From: Actinomyces sp.
GTDB taxonomy: Bacteria; Actinomycetota; Actinomycetes; Actinomycetales; Actinomycetaceae
Reading direction: 5' to 3'
DNA: 43,734 nucleotides
NCBI RefSeq assembly: GCF_029851875.1
Contig: NZ_JARKVC010000010.1
Location: 1 to 43,734 of the forward strand
The notes under the pieces were generated by a model, which was not told the origin of the DNA, made no database searches, and saw nothing but the letters and a program-made list of their open reading frames with translations. Both the position numbers and the translations under genes were made by a program. Shown one piece after another: positions 33,008 to 42,845 of this stretch. Position 1 is the first letter of the stretch. Each line of letters opens with the position of its first letter.

Positions 33008-33130
33008 GCGAAAGGTCTGGTGCGAAAGGCCTGGGAGGCAGGAGGTGGCACACGTCGCCTCGTGGCCCGCTGCGCGAGCGTGTTTGCTCGCCTGGCCCCA
33101 TCAGCGAGCAAAATCGGCGACTATAGAGGT

Positions 33131-35167
33131 ATGAGTGCCACCACATCTTCTGCTGCCGAGACCAGCCCAGCCGTCTACGGCCTGCCGCCTGCGGTGTGGG
33201 ACGCCGTTAGTCCGGCCCTGAAGGGCATGGGTGCCACCAGGCGAGAGGTCTTCTGCTCACGCCTGAAGCACTGGTACCCCGACCTTGTGGACGGCCTGAC
33301 CACCCTGTACGGCGAGAAGGCCGAGGACACGGCCGCCCACCTGGTTGCCAAGGCCGCTCGGGCCTACGCCGAGCGTTCAGGTGAGCTGCGCCGCCTCGAC
33401 CTGGAGCGCACGCTTGACCCGCTGTGGGCCCAGGACCCCTCGCGGATCGGCTACGCCGCCTACACCGAGCGCTTCGCTGGTGACCTGCGCGGGGTCGAGG
33501 AGCGCATCCCCTACCTGCGGGAACTGGGCGTCACCTACCTCCACCTCATGCCGCTGCTGACTCCGCGCCCGGGTGACTCCGACGGCGGGTACGCCGTTGC
33601 TGACTACCGCAGCGTGCGTGCAGACCTCGGGGACATGGGGGACCTGGAGCACCTGACGGGAGCGCTGCGCCGCGAGGGAATCAGCCTTGTCGTCGACCTC
33701 GTGCTCAACCACGTGGCCCGCGAGCACGAGTGGGCCCAGCGTGCCCGCGGCGGCGAGGAACGCTACCGCGACTACTTCTACATCTTCCCTGACCGCACCG
33801 AGCCGGACGCCTACGAGCAGACTCTTCCCGAGATCTTCCCGGACTTCGCCCCCGGAAGCTTTACCTGGGACGAGGAGGCCGAGGGCTGGGTGTGGACCAC
33901 CTTCAACTCCTTCCAGTGGGACGTCAACTGGCGCAACCCCGACGTCATGGAGGAGTACGCCCAGATCATCCTGGACCTGGCCAACCGGGGCGTGGAGGTC
34001 CTGCGCCTGGACGCCATCGCCTTCACCATCAAGCGCAAGGGCACGGACTGCCAGGGCCAGCCTGAGGTCCACGCGATCACCGAGGTGCTCAAGGCCCTGA
34101 CCCGCATCGCCTGCCCCGCCGTGGATCTCAAGGCGGAGGCGATCGTGGCGCCGACAGAGCTCCTGCAGTACCTGGGCCAGGGCAAGTACACCGGCAAGGT
34201 CTCTGACCTGGCCTACCACAACTCCCTCATGGTGCAGGTGTGGTCGATGCTGGCCTCGAAGAACGTCCGCCTGGCCGCCCGGGCCCTGTCCGCGCTGCCG
34301 GTGGAACCGTCCAGCGCCACCTGGATCACCTACATCCGTTGCCACGACGACATCGGCTGGGCGATCGACGACGCCGACGCCGAGGCAGTGGGCCTCAACG
34401 GCTACTGGCACCGCCAGTTCCTGGCTGACTGGTACCGCGGTGTCTACCCCATGTCTGACGCTCGCGGTCTGGTCTTCCAGTACAACCCCGTCACCCAGGA
34501 CAGACGCGTCTGCGGGACCGCCGCCTCGCTCATCGGCATCGAGGCGGCTGCCGAGGCGGTGGCCGGGATCGGGGAGGAGACCCCCGCCTGGCGCGAGGAG
34601 GAGCTGCGTGGCTGGCTCGCCCAGCGTCTGGACGCCCTACGCCTGGCCAACGCCATCATCTACGGCTGGGGAGGTGTTCCGGTGCTGTGGAGCGGCGACG
34701 AGCTCGGCCAGCTCAACGACCCGAACTGGGACACCGAGCCGGGCCATGAGGCGGACTCACGCTGGGTCGGTCGCCCGGTCCTCAGCGAGGAGGCCGTGGC
34801 CCAGCGTCACGATCCCACGACGATCCCCGGTCGGGTCTTCGGCGACCTGGTGCACCTGGGCAAGGTGCGTGCCAGCCTGCCGCAGCTCGGGGCTGAGGTG
34901 CGCACCGTCGTCGCCCCGGTGGATGACGACGGCGTGCTGGTCACGGTGCGTGAGCACCCACGCGGCAGCTTCGTCGGCGTCTACAACGTCACCGGCGACT
35001 GGCGGGCGCTCCCGGCCTGGCGCCTGGCGGAGTACGGGGTCCTCGGGGCCGTTGACGTCCTGACGGACACGGTCCCGGCGGGTGCGGCGAGCCTGGAGGG
35101 CAACGGCGACGGCATGGTCCCGGTGCCGCCCTTCGCGGCCTGGTGGCTCGTGCGCTCGACGGACTGA
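33131..35167 (+). CDS. Amylosucrase-type GH13 enzyme (sucrose-active)
   Basis: A 678-aa alpha-amylase-family protein. Its sequence follows Neisseria amylosucrase closely: an N-terminal helical domain, then FPDRTEPDAYEQTLPEIFPDFAPGS, FNSFQWDVNW, the nucleophile D294 in RLDAIAF, the acid/base E336 in LKAEAIV, and RCHDDIGW. The +8 offset against the Neisseria catalytic residues (D286, E328, from memory) is constant. Amylosucrase splits sucrose, polymerises glucose into alpha-1,4-glucan and releases fructose without nucleotide sugars. Sucrose hydrolase is the closest alternative. There is no signal peptide. The frame is open from 33020, but the ATG at 33131, with GAGG just before it, matches the family start. 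A TATAGA box overlaps this leader. Confidence 0.88.
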   Translation: MSATTSSAAETSPAVYGLPPAVWDAVSPALKGMGATRREVFCSRLKHWYPDLVDGLTTLYGEKAEDTAAHLVAKAARAYAERSGELRRLDLERTLDPLWAQDPSRIGYAAYTERFAGDLRGVEERIPYLRELGVTYLHLMPLLTPRPGDSDGGYAVADYRSVRADLGDMGDLEHLTGALRREGISLVVDLVLNHVAREHEWAQRARGGEERYRDYFYIFPDRTEPDAYEQTLPEIFPDFAPGSFTWDEEAEGWVWTTFNSFQWDVNWRNPDVMEEYAQIILDLANRGVEVLRLDAIAFTIKRKGTDCQGQPEVHAITEVLKALTRIACPAVDLKAEAIVAPTELLQYLGQGKYTGKVSDLAYHNSLMVQVWSMLASKNVRLAARALSALPVEPSSATWITYIRCHDDIGWAIDDADAEAVGLNGYWHRQFLADWYRGVYPMSDARGLVFQYNPVTQDRRVCGTAASLIGIEAAAEAVAGIGEETPAWREEELRGWLAQRLDALRLANAIIYGWGGVPVLWSGDELGQLNDPNWDTEPGHEADSRWVGRPVLSEEAVAQRHDPTTIPGRVFGDLVHLGKVRASLPQLGAEVRTVVAPVDDDGVLVTVREHPRGSFVGVYNVTGDWRALPAWRLAEYGVLGAVDVLTDTVPAGAASLEGNGDGMVPVPPFAAWWLVRSTD

Positions 35168-35222
35168 CTCCCGGCAGCGCGGGGGAGTGCCGCGCGCAGG
35201 TCGAGGCGTGCATGATGGGCTC

Positions 35223-36839
35223 ATGACCGCCGACGCCGTCGACACGACCCTGCACCCCACCGCCCTGGACGCCGCGACACCGGCCGCCCTGCTGGCGGGA
35301 GAGATCACTGCCGAGGAGGCCTCGCGCCCGCTGAGCGTCTTCGACCTCATGCGCATCGGCATCGGCCCTTCCTCCTCGCACACCGTGGGGCCGATGCGTG
35401 CCGGACGTGCTTTCGCTGCGGAGCTGGCCGACGTCGTCGCCGCTGACACCGCCGTGAGGGACCTGCTCGCCCCTGGTGACGTGGCTGGGCACGATTCCTC
35501 ACCGGCGTCCTCTCACGGTGACGGCCAGTGCACCGAGCCGGTCACTCGCCTCACCGTCGAGCTCTACGGCTCCCTGGGTGCCACTGGCCGCGGCCACGCC
35601 ACCGACCGCGCCGTCGTCATGGGTCTGGCTGGCTACGAGCCGGAGAGCGTGCCCAGCCAGGTCTGCGAGAACCTCATGGAGCAGGTCGAGGACAGGGGCG
35701 TCCTGGAGGCAGGGGAGGTGGGCTGCGTCCCCTTCGCCCCCTCCTCTGACATCCACTTCCTGCCCGGACGCGTCCTGCCCTACCACGTCAACGGCCTGAC
35801 CCTGACCGCCTACTGCGCCGCCGGCGGTGAGATCCTGCGGCGCACCTACTACTCCGTGGGCGGTGGCTTCGTGATGGAGGACGTCGGCAAGCCCGGTTCT
35901 CCCTCGATCCGTGCCCTGGCCACCACGGTGGTCGCCCAGGCCCACGCCACCCCGGCGCCCTACTCCTTCTCCTCCTCGGCCGAGCTGCTGGAGATCTGCG
36001 CCCGCGAGGGACTGCGCGTGTCTGAGGTCGTCATGGCCAACGAGGTCTCGGTGCGCGAGGAGAGTGAGGTCCTGAGCTACCTCGACCGCCTGCGCCAGAC
36101 CATGACCGCCTGCATCGAGGCCGGCATGGCAGCGGACGGGACGCTGCCGGGCGGGCTGGGGGTGCGTCGTCGGGCCAAGGGCCTGCACGAGCGCCTGCTG
36201 GCTCAGGCCAGCGGGCCGGCGGCCGCCTTCACGATGGCTGATCCTCTGCGCGGCATGGACTGGGTGGACCTGTTCGCGCTCGCGGTCAACGAGGAGAACG
36301 CCGCAGGGCGGCGCGTGGTCACTGCCCCCACCAACGGCGCGGCCGGGATCGTACCGGCGGTCCTGCGTTACTACGAGCAGTTCATTCCCGGGGCTGACGA
36401 CGACGGTGCTCGTCGTTTCCTCCTGGCTGCCACCGCTGTGGGGGCGCTGATCAAGACCAACGCCTCCATCGCCGGGGCCGAGGTGGGCTGCCAGGGTGAG
36501 GTGGGATCGGCCTCGTCCATGGCGGCGGCAGGACTCGCTGAGGCCCTGGGGGGTACGCCGGCGCAGGTCGAGAACGCTGCGGAGATCGCCATGGAGCACA
36601 ACCTCGGCCTCACCTGTGACCCGGTGGGCGGTCTGGTCCAGATCCCCTGCATCGAGCGCAACGCGGTGGCTGCGGTCAAGGCGATCAACGCCGCGCGGAT
36701 GGCGCTGTGGGGCGAGGGCCGTCATCAGGTCAGCCTGGACACCGTCATCGAGACCATGCGCCAGACCGGCGAGGACATGCTCGCCAAGTACAAGGAGACC
36801 TCGCGCGGGGGACTGGCCGTCAACGTCGTCGAGTGCTGA
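35223..36839 (+). CDS. sdaA: L-serine ammonia-lyase, iron-sulfur, single-chain
   Basis: A 538-aa serine dehydratase that converts L-serine to pyruvate and ammonia. The N-terminal beta domain begins around [21 protein letters not shown] and is fused to the alpha domain. The [4Fe-4S] cluster ligands are C423 ([10 protein letters not shown]), C465 (LTCDPVGG) and C476 (IPCIERNA), the standard set. The frame is open from 35082, overlapping the preceding gene; the ATG at 35223 restores the family length, although its ribosome site is weak. It lies between two sugar-active GH13 genes without an obvious metabolic link; pyruvate is the common product. An insert around residues 85-105 is Ser/His-rich. 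Confidence 0.95.
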   Translation: MTADAVDTTLHPTALDAATPAALLAGEITAEEASRPLSVFDLMRIGIGPSSSHTVGPMRAGRAFAAELADVVAADTAVRDLLAPGDVAGHDSSPASSHGDGQCTEPVTRLTVELYGSLGATGRGHATDRAVVMGLAGYEPESVPSQVCENLMEQVEDRGVLEAGEVGCVPFAPSSDIHFLPGRVLPYHVNGLTLTAYCAAGGEILRRTYYSVGGGFVMEDVGKPGSPSIRALATTVVAQAHATPAPYSFSSSAELLEICAREGLRVSEVVMANEVSVREESEVLSYLDRLRQTMTACIEAGMAADGTLPGGLGVRRRAKGLHERLLAQASGPAAAFTMADPLRGMDWVDLFALAVNEENAAGRRVVTAPTNGAAGIVPAVLRYYEQFIPGADDDGARRFLLAATAVGALIKTNASIAGAEVGCQGEVGSASSMAAAGLAEALGGTPAQVENAAEIAMEHNLGLTCDPVGGLVQIPCIERNAVAAVKAINAARMALWGEGRHQVSLDTVIETMRQTGEDMLAKYKETSRGGLAVNVVEC

Positions 36840-36907
36840 GTGCTGGACGGAGGGCCACAGCCATCACCAGGTTTTGCGCTACACGCCAACCTGGCAGGAT
36901 GCCGCCC

Positions 36908-38746
36908 GTGACTAGCTCGACCCACGCAACCGCACCGACCGGCCCCAGCCCCGCCCGGACCGCTGAGGTCCCGACTCGTCAGTGGTGGAAGGACGCCGTC
37001 GTCTACCAGATCTACCCGCGTTCCTTCGCGGACGCGGACGGCAACGGCATCGGTGACCTCGCTGGTGTCACCAGCCGTGTCCCCTACCTGGCCCGGCTCG
37101 GCGTGGACGCCGTGTGGCTCTCTCCCTTCTATCCCTCTGCCCTGGCCGACGGCGGCTACGACGTTGACGACTACCGCGACGTGGCTCCACAGATCGGCAC
37201 GCTGGAGGACTTCGACACCATGGTCGCTGCCCTCCACGAGGCCGGGATCCGGGTCATTGTCGACCTGGTCCCCAACCACACCTCCAACCGCCACGCCTGG
37301 TTCCGTGCTGCGCTGGCCGGTGGGCCGGACGCCCCCGAGCGCCGGCTCTACCACTTCTACGAGGGTCGAGGTGAAGGGGGTGTCGAGCCTCCCAGTGACT
37401 GGCGCTCCTTGTTCGGTGGCCTCATCTGGGAGCGGGTGGAGGACAGGGCGCAGGACGGCACGCCTCTGACCGGCCCCGGCACGAACCGCCCCTATCAGTG
37501 GTACCTGCACGTCTTCGCTCCTGAGCAGCCTGACCTGAACTGGGCCAACCCGGCGGTTGGCGAGGACTTTGAGGACACGCTGCGCTTCTGGTGCGACCGT
37601 GGGGTCGACGGCTTCCGTGTGGACGTGGCCCATGGCATGACCAAGGACATGGGGCAGCTGGAGCGCCCCTTCGCGCAGATGCCCTACTGGCCGCTGCCTG
37701 ACGACGGCTCCCATGCTCTGTTCGATCGCGACGAGGTCCACGAGGTCTATGCCCGGTGGCGCACGGTCCTGGACTCCTACGACCCGCCGCGCTTCGCTGT
37801 GGCTGAGGCCGGCGTCCACCCTGCGCGCCGCGCGCGCTACGCCGCCTCGATCGGCCAGGCCTTCAACTTCCAGCTCCAGGACGCTGACTTCACAGCGCCC
37901 TCCTACGCCTGGGCGATCGACGCCGGCCTGGCGGATGAGGCTGCCTGCGGCTCGACCACCTGGGTGCTGGGCTGTCACGACACCTTCCGGGTAGCCACGC
38001 GCTACGGCTTCGATCCCGAGGAGAAGGTGGTTGAGCAGGTGCGCGCTGAGCACGACCAGGCCCATGACGCGGGTGCGGGGGCGGACGGCACGCCGGCTGG
38101 GCGCCAGATGCGTCTGTCGCGCCTGTGGGTCCTGGCCGACGGCGGGTCCCCGGCTCATGACGCTGCGCTGGGGGAGCAGCGGGCCCGCGCGGGCGCCGTG
38201 CTCACGATGGCCTTGCCGGGGTGCATGTACGTCTACCAGGGGGACGAGCTCGGTCTGCCCGAGGTACCCGACGTCCCGGAGGACCGGCTGCAGGACCCCA
38301 TCGCCCTGCGCAACCGCGCGGTGGAGAAGGGGCGCGACGGCTGCCGTGTCCCGCTGCCCTGGAGCGCGGCGGGCGCGAGCTACGGTTTCGGGCCCGACGA
38401 CGGAGCCGAGCCCCACCTGCCTCAGCCGGCGGGGTGGGGGAGCCACGCCGTCGACGTCGAGGAGGAGGACTCCGGCTCGACCCTGGCGTTGTACCGGCGT
38501 GGGCTGGCGCTGCGTCGCCAGCTGTGGGGCGCGGCCAACCGGGAGCCGCTGAGGTGGCTGCGCCGCGACGAGCACGTCCTGGGCTTCGCGCGCGGCGAGG
38601 TTGAGTGCTGGACGGCCTTTGACCGGGACGCTGAGCTGCCCGTGGGTGAGGTGCTGCTGGCCAGCGGGCCGCTCGCGGAGGACGCCGCGGCGGGGCGCGG
38701 TGGCGTGCTGCCTGCGGCGACGACGGTCTGGCTGCGCCGGGCCTGA
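36908..38746 (+). CDS. GH13 alpha-glucosidase
   Basis: A 612-aa intracellular exo-acting alpha-glucosidase. The (beta/alpha)8 barrel starts with [26 protein letters not shown]. Conserved regions include [17 protein letters not shown] (nucleophile D239), FAVAEAGV (acid/base E300) and GCHDTFR (transition-state Asp; the usual NHD Asn is replaced by Cys). It resembles bifidobacterial and actinobacterial AglA-type enzymes acting on sucrose, maltose or isomalto-oligosaccharides. The start is uncertain: GTG 36908 has an AGGA about 9 nt upstream, while ATG 36899 would add three residues. With the amylosucrase gene at 33131 it can serve sucrose and alpha-glucan use. Confidence 0.9.
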   Translation: MTSSTHATAPTGPSPARTAEVPTRQWWKDAVVYQIYPRSFADADGNGIGDLAGVTSRVPYLARLGVDAVWLSPFYPSALADGGYDVDDYRDVAPQIGTLEDFDTMVAALHEAGIRVIVDLVPNHTSNRHAWFRAALAGGPDAPERRLYHFYEGRGEGGVEPPSDWRSLFGGLIWERVEDRAQDGTPLTGPGTNRPYQWYLHVFAPEQPDLNWANPAVGEDFEDTLRFWCDRGVDGFRVDVAHGMTKDMGQLERPFAQMPYWPLPDDGSHALFDRDEVHEVYARWRTVLDSYDPPRFAVAEAGVHPARRARYAASIGQAFNFQLQDADFTAPSYAWAIDAGLADEAACGSTTWVLGCHDTFRVATRYGFDPEEKVVEQVRAEHDQAHDAGAGADGTPAGRQMRLSRLWVLADGGSPAHDAALGEQRARAGAVLTMALPGCMYVYQGDELGLPEVPDVPEDRLQDPIALRNRAVEKGRDGCRVPLPWSAAGASYGFGPDDGAEPHLPQPAGWGSHAVDVEEEDSGSTLALYRRGLALRRQLWGAANREPLRWLRRDEHVLGFARGEVECWTAFDRDAELPVGEVLLASGPLAEDAAAGRGGVLPAATTVWLRRA

Positions 38747-38779
38747 GACTCGGCGTCGTCGACCTCCTCGGGGGCGACC

Positions 38780-38847
38780 GACCGCCAGTGCCCGGTCCGA
38801 CCACTGGATTCACGCGAATCAGGTGGTCGGACCGGGCACTGGCGGTC
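38780..38847. terminator. 25-bp perfect hairpin between convergent genes
   Basis: The left arm 38780-38804 pairs perfectly with 38823-38847. Within the loop GATTC (38807-38811) and GAATC (38816-38820) form a second stem around ACGC. It lies between the convergent alpha-glucosidase and lipoprotein genes and probably terminates both. The stem is much longer than required for termination. Confidence 0.75.
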
Positions 38848-38874
38848 CGTCGGGGATCTGATGGTCGGTGGAGG

Positions 38875-40614
38875 TCAGCGTGGGCCCATCTGGCCGCCCA
38901 GGCCGCCTTGGCCGGGCTGTCCCGGGCCTCCCATGCCCGTCGACAGTGTCGAGGCGGTGCTGGTGGATGAGCCGCCCGACGTCGTCGCTACCGTGTACTC
39001 GGTGCCCTCGGTCAGGCCGAGGACGGTGATGTGGTCCGAGGAGATCGTCGAGGTCAGCGTCCAGCTCGTCCCGTCCGTGCTCGTCACGGTGATGGTGTCC
39101 CCGACGGCGACGCTCGGCGAGCCGGTGACGCCGACGACGTCGGACTCGCCGTTGACGTCGACGGCGCCGTCCATGGAGCCGGTCGAGCCGGCGACCACGA
39201 CCTGGCCGCCGGTGATCGAGGCCGAGCCGTTGGAGTCGATGCCGTCGGAGCCGGCGTAGTCGATCTGGACGCTGCCGCCCGTGATCGTCAGGTAGGCACC
39301 GTCGTCGGACTCGGAGTCGGCGTTCTCGTAGCCCTCGATCGTGTAGTCCCCGTTGGTGGCATTGATGCCGTCGTCGCCTGAGGCGATGGTGAGCGTGCCC
39401 CCCGAGACGGTGACGAAGGCGCCCTGGAGGCCTTCGTCCGCCGCGTCGACAGCGACAGTCCCAGAGTCCTGGGAGTAGGCGACACCGGCGTTGACGCCCT
39501 TGGGCTTGACCGAGTCGTCGGTGGAGGACTCGGCCTCGGAGCCCGCGGGGGCGGCCTGCTGTCCTGGCTGGGACTGGGCGGTGGAGGCGTTGGACTGTCC
39601 ACCGCCGGCGATGACGGACAGCGTCGTGCCGTCCACGGTGACGTCGGTGGTGGCTGAGACACCGTCGTCACCGGAGGTGATGGCGATCTCGGCCTCGCCC
39701 AGGGCGACGAAGCCCTTGGTCTCGTCATCGTCCTCCGTGGACTTCAGGCCATCGCCCCCGGCCGTGACGGTCAGGGAGCCGCCGGAGACCAGCAGCCAGT
39801 CCTTCCCTCGGACGCCGTCGTCGGTGGCGGTGACGGTGATGGTGGGTGAACCGGTGATCGCCAGTCCGTTCTTGGAGGACAGGGCGTCATTGTTGTTGCC
39901 GGTCACGGTCAGGGAGCCGGTGCCGGTGATGGTGAGCGTGTCAGAGGAGAAGAGGGTGGCGGTGGGGGCGTCCTCGCTCGTGTCTGTGTAGCTCTGGCCG
40001 TCCGTGAGGGTGTTCTCGGTGCCGTCGGCCAGGACGACGACGGCGCTGCCCGCGTCCTGGACGTCGATTGCCGGTCCGTCGGCGTTGGTGATGGTGGCGC
40101 CGTCCAGGACGAGGTGGACCTCGGCGTCGGCGGCGTTGACGACGACCTCGCCGTCGTCAAGGCTGCCGGTCAGGACAAAGGTTCCTGAGCCGGTGATGGT
40201 GACGGTGGAGCCGTCCACGCTCACGGACTCTGCCGCGTCGCCGGAGACGGAGGCGGAGTCGCCGCCCAGGGTGATGGTGGTGGCAGAGGCGGTGTCCCAG
40301 GAGCCGGACTGTTCCGCGGAGGTGGCTGCGGCGACCGCCTCCGCGGTGTCGGCGTTGGCCGCCAGGACATCGCTCACGCTGGCGCCGATCGAGGCCTGGC
40401 GTACCGCGGAGGAGATCGTGGTCCACGCGGTGGAGGAGGACTCGTCCGACGCGGAGGAGGCTGAGGTCGCTGAGGCTGAGTCCGTGGTGGCAGCGGAGCC
40501 GCAGGCAGCGCTCAGGGCGATGGCGGTGGCGAACGCGAGGGTGCCGCTGACGCGTTGTGTACGACGGCGAGGACCGAGGCTGGAGGCGCCGTGGCGGCTG
40601 AAGGGGTTCTTCAT
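38875..40614 (-). CDS. Secreted lipoprotein with carbohydrate-binding beta-helix (Cthe_2159-like)
   Basis: About 579 aa. The N-terminus has a basic stretch, a hydrophobic core (TLAFATAIALSAAC) and a probable lipid-attachment cysteine C38. A Ser/Thr/Ala-rich linker follows. The remainder is a long run of short beta repeats rich in DG, GGS and TITG motifs (GSLTVTGNNNDALSSKNGL, SGDDGINATNG), as in the Cthe_2159 family of calcium-dependent, parallel beta-helix carbohydrate binders. The C-terminus is Gly/Pro-rich (GPGQPGQGG). AGGAG just before ATG 40614 fixes the start. It is the last gene of an operon-like set with a VTC-domain and a DUF4956 gene, a recurrent bacterial cluster, often with CotH kinases. 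A surface role is inferred. Confidence 0.82.
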   Translation of the reverse strand: MKNPFSRHGASSLGPRRRTQRVSGTLAFATAIALSAACGSAATTDSASATSASSASDESSSTAWTTISSAVRQASIGASVSDVLAANADTAEAVAAATSAEQSGSWDTASATTITLGGDSASVSGDAAESVSVDGSTVTITGSGTFVLTGSLDDGEVVVNAADAEVHLVLDGATITNADGPAIDVQDAGSAVVVLADGTENTLTDGQSYTDTSEDAPTATLFSSDTLTITGTGSLTVTGNNNDALSSKNGLAITGSPTITVTATDDGVRGKDWLLVSGGSLTVTAGGDGLKSTEDDDETKGFVALGEAEIAITSGDDGVSATTDVTVDGTTLSVIAGGGQSNASTAQSQPGQQAAPAGSEAESSTDDSVKPKGVNAGVAYSQDSGTVAVDAADEGLQGAFVTVSGGTLTIASGDDGINATNGDYTIEGYENADSESDDGAYLTITGGSVQIDYAGSDGIDSNGSASITGGQVVVAGSTGSMDGAVDVNGESDVVGVTGSPSVAVGDTITVTSTDGTSWTLTSTISSDHITVLGLTEGTEYTVATTSGGSSTSTASTLSTGMGGPGQPGQGGLGGQMGPR

Positions 40615-40684
40615 GGTGTCTCCTGTGTCACTGAGGTGATGATGTGGTGAATCGGGCTGTGTGCCGGGCAGGGGAGCAGCGGCT

Positions 40685-41461
40685 TCACGCGGCTGCCAGC
40701 TCCCGGCGGAGTACACGGCTCCACTTGTTTGACGGCAGCTGCGGGTGCAGTGCTGCCATCCCGGTGGCGTACTTCGAGATCGTTGTTGGTCGGTACCCGG
40801 TGCCCCACAGCCAGCGGTCAGCCGGCGAGGGCGTGGCCGGGTTCTTCGTCTCGACCACCACGAGACCGTGCGCCGTGCGGCGCGTCCCGCGGCCGCCGTC
40901 GGGCAGGGTCTCCTGCCACGCCAGGCGCGTGTCCAGCGTGAGGCGAGCGTCGTCGCCTGGCAGCAGCAGGGTGCTGCGCGCGTACGTGGTGGCCATGACC
41001 GGCTCCAGGTGGTGGGCGGATGCGGGCGTGATCCCGGCCTCGTCCAGGCGCTGGGCGACGAAGGCACGTCCACGCGCTGTGAGGCGATCAGCGTCGTCGG
41101 CCCCGTAGGGCACCCGCTTCTTGACGGTCGCGCCACGTGCGCCGCGGGTCTTGACCTCCAGGAAGGTCAGCCCGGAGTCGAGGTAGCTGCGTGTGCGGAC
41201 CTTGAAACGACGACGGCGCTTGCGGGCAGCCGCCAGGTAGCTCTCCAGTCCGGGGGTGTCGAAGTAGGTGGAGGCGTAGGAGAAGCTGCGCGTGCCCTCG
41301 ATCTCGAGCACTCGTGCGCGCGGTGCGAGAGCCTGCACGAGTCCCTGGGCCACGTGGGCCGGCACGAGGTACTTGCGGTCGACGCGGGTGAGAAGGCTCG
41401 CGGCCGCGTTGAGCGCCTCGAGCGAGATCGGGTGTAGGTCGTCGGTTCTGAGCATCTCCAT
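40685..41461 (-). CDS. VTC-domain protein, polyphosphate-polymerase-like
   Basis: 258 aa spanning a VTC catalytic tunnel domain: RVDRKYLVP (residues 26-34), YFDTP (66-70), RRRRFKVRTR (82-91), LEVKTRG (101-107), KKR (114-116), LVVVETK and ISKYATGMAAL. The basic and acidic residues that line the polyphosphate tunnel in yeast Vtc4 and the metal-binding Glu are represented. Whether the bacterial form makes polyphosphate or another phosphorylated polymer is not settled. GAGGAG before ATG 41461 sets the start. It lies 14 bp after the DUF4956 gene and 70 bp before the lipoprotein gene on the same strand. Confidence 0.85.
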   Translation of the reverse strand: MEMLRTDDLHPISLEALNAAASLLTRVDRKYLVPAHVAQGLVQALAPRARVLEIEGTRSFSYASTYFDTPGLESYLAAARKRRRRFKVRTRSYLDSGLTFLEVKTRGARGATVKKRVPYGADDADRLTARGRAFVAQRLDEAGITPASAHHLEPVMATTYARSTLLLPGDDARLTLDTRLAWQETLPDGGRGTRRTAHGLVVVETKNPATPSPADRWLWGTGYRPTTISKYATGMAALHPQLPSNKWSRVLRRELAAA

Positions 41462-41475
41462 GGCGGCTCCTCGCA

Positions 41476-42168
41476 CTAGGCGGCCGGGTGGGCGGTGCGC
41501 GGCTGGTAGGACCGTGGGACGTCAGTGAGCCGGGTCGGCGTGGTCCACGGCTCGCCCGCGGTCGCCGTCGTGGCGGAGGGGGCGCAGAGCGACGGCGTGG
41601 CGGCGGAGGCGGCGCGAGAGGTCAGGACCTTGTACCGCACGTCCACCACCGTGGTGTCGTTGACCAGGTCGAGACGCTGGACCTCCATGGAGCGGACCTG
41701 TGCGCCAAGCAGGTTCTCCAGGTGACTGCGCAGGGCAGCCTCGTCGGCGAGGGCGCGGTCCAGCATGATGACCTGGTGTTGGTGACGCGGCAGCAGCCGT
41801 GGACTGTCGACGACGGCCAGTGCGACCACGATGAGTCCCATGAGCATCGCAACCAGTGGCAGCGAGGCAGTCTGGATGCCGCCGAGCAGGCCGATGGCGA
41901 GGGCCGCGAAGAAGTAGGCGATCTCGCCCTGGGAGATCTCCGCCGAGCGCAGGCGGATGATGGACAGGACCCCGAAGAGCCCGAGCCCCAGGCCTGCTCC
42001 CACCGAGGCGGAGGACAGCAGGAGAGTGACCGCCAGGACGCCGACGTTGACGCCGACGTAGGCGGCCAGCAGGTCCTTACGTCCGTGGCGCGGCAGGTAG
42101 AGGGCGCCGACGAGGACCGCGAGGGAGATGAGGTCGACGCCGATATGGGCGAGCGTTGTCAGGCTCAT
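41476..42168 (-). CDS. DUF4956 membrane protein
   Basis: A 230-aa protein with about four N-terminal membrane segments (residues ~8-130, including LGLFGVLSIIRLRSAEISQGEIAYFFAALAIGLL). The IRLRS segment is the conserved core of DUF4956. A soluble domain of about 80 residues (QVRSMEVQRLDLVNDTTVVDVRYKV) and a low-complexity tail follow. The function is unknown. It regularly accompanies VTC-domain genes, so it may anchor or feed the polymerase at the membrane. GAGGAG seven bases before ATG 42168 gives a confident start. Confidence 0.85.
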   Translation of the reverse strand: MSLTTLAHIGVDLISLAVLVGALYLPRHGRKDLLAAYVGVNVGVLAVTLLLSSASVGAGLGLGLFGVLSIIRLRSAEISQGEIAYFFAALAIGLLGGIQTASLPLVAMLMGLIVVALAVVDSPRLLPRHQHQVIMLDRALADEAALRSHLENLLGAQVRSMEVQRLDLVNDTTVVDVRYKVLTSRAASAATPSLCAPSATTATAGEPWTTPTRLTDVPRSYQPRTAHPAA

Positions 42169-42326
42169 GGACTGGCTCCTCGAGTCGTAGTGGTGATGAC
42201 CTGAGTGAACGAGACAAGTCCGTGAGATTGCTGTGAAGGATGTATGACCTGTGTGTGGACTGAGTGGGGGTCTGGTGGGTGCGAGGTGGCTGCGAGCCGA
42301 TCGGCGGGTGGGTCCCGGCTGCCGCC

Positions 42327-42845
42327 TCAGCCCTGCCTGTGGAGGAAGCCGAGCCTCTCCAGGGCCTGCTCGACGGCGTCCAGCGCCTCCTCGCTCTCGG
42401 CCTCGATGGTGTGGGTGTGCCAGCCGTCGGTCAGGGTGCACAGGGGGGTGGCACCCGGTGCCCGGTTCAGGCGGGTGAGAAAGTCTTCGAGGTCCTCGTG
42501 TGAGCGGATGAGCAGGTCAACGGTGATCTGTCCGTACAGACCGTGCTCGATCGAGGTGTCCAGCACCGTCCCTCCGGCTGCCAGGACAGCCCGCAGCTCG
42601 GCGGCCGTCTCGCTGCTGCTGTGACGCACCGTGACTGAGCGCCTGGGTGCGTGAGACGGGCGGACCAGGACGTATCCGCGGTTGGTGGCGCGTACGGGGT
42701 GTCCTGCGGCCCGCAGGAGGGCCACGTCGCCGACGACGATCTGGCGGGAGACGCCCATCTCCTCGCCGAGCGTGGCGGCGGGCAGGGGCGCGCTGGCTCG
42801 GGAGAGCCGGGTGAGGATCGCCTCACGTCGTTGAGCAGCCTCCAT
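42327..42845 (-). CDS. niaR: NiaR/YrxA-type transcriptional repressor (3H domain)
   Basis: A 172-aa protein with an N-terminal helix-turn-helix (REAILTRLSRASAPLPAATL...GVSRQIVVGDVALLRAAG) and a C-terminal 3H domain. The domain's histidine motifs are visible: SIEHGLYGQ, IRSHEDLEDF and GWHTHTIE. The family represses NAD-synthesis and niacin-uptake genes in response to nicotinic acid. A strong AAGGAGGAGG site immediately before ATG 42845 sets the start, although the frame is open further upstream. No nad or niacin-transport gene is in the window, so its targets lie elsewhere. The next genes downstream on the same strand are the DUF4956-VTC-lipoprotein set, 158 bp away. Confidence 0.85.
   Translation of the reverse strand: MEAAQRREAILTRLSRASAPLPAATLGEEMGVSRQIVVGDVALLRAAGHPVRATNRGYVLVRPSHAPRRSVTVRHSSSETAAELRAVLAAGGTVLDTSIEHGLYGQITVDLLIRSHEDLEDFLTRLNRAPGATPLCTLTDGWHTHTIEAESEEALDAVEQALERLGFLHRQG

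Noticed and set aside
36725-38575. 616-aa minus-strand frame opposite the alpha-glucosidase gene
   Set aside because: Shadow; no family resemblance, while the plus strand shows all GH13 motifs.
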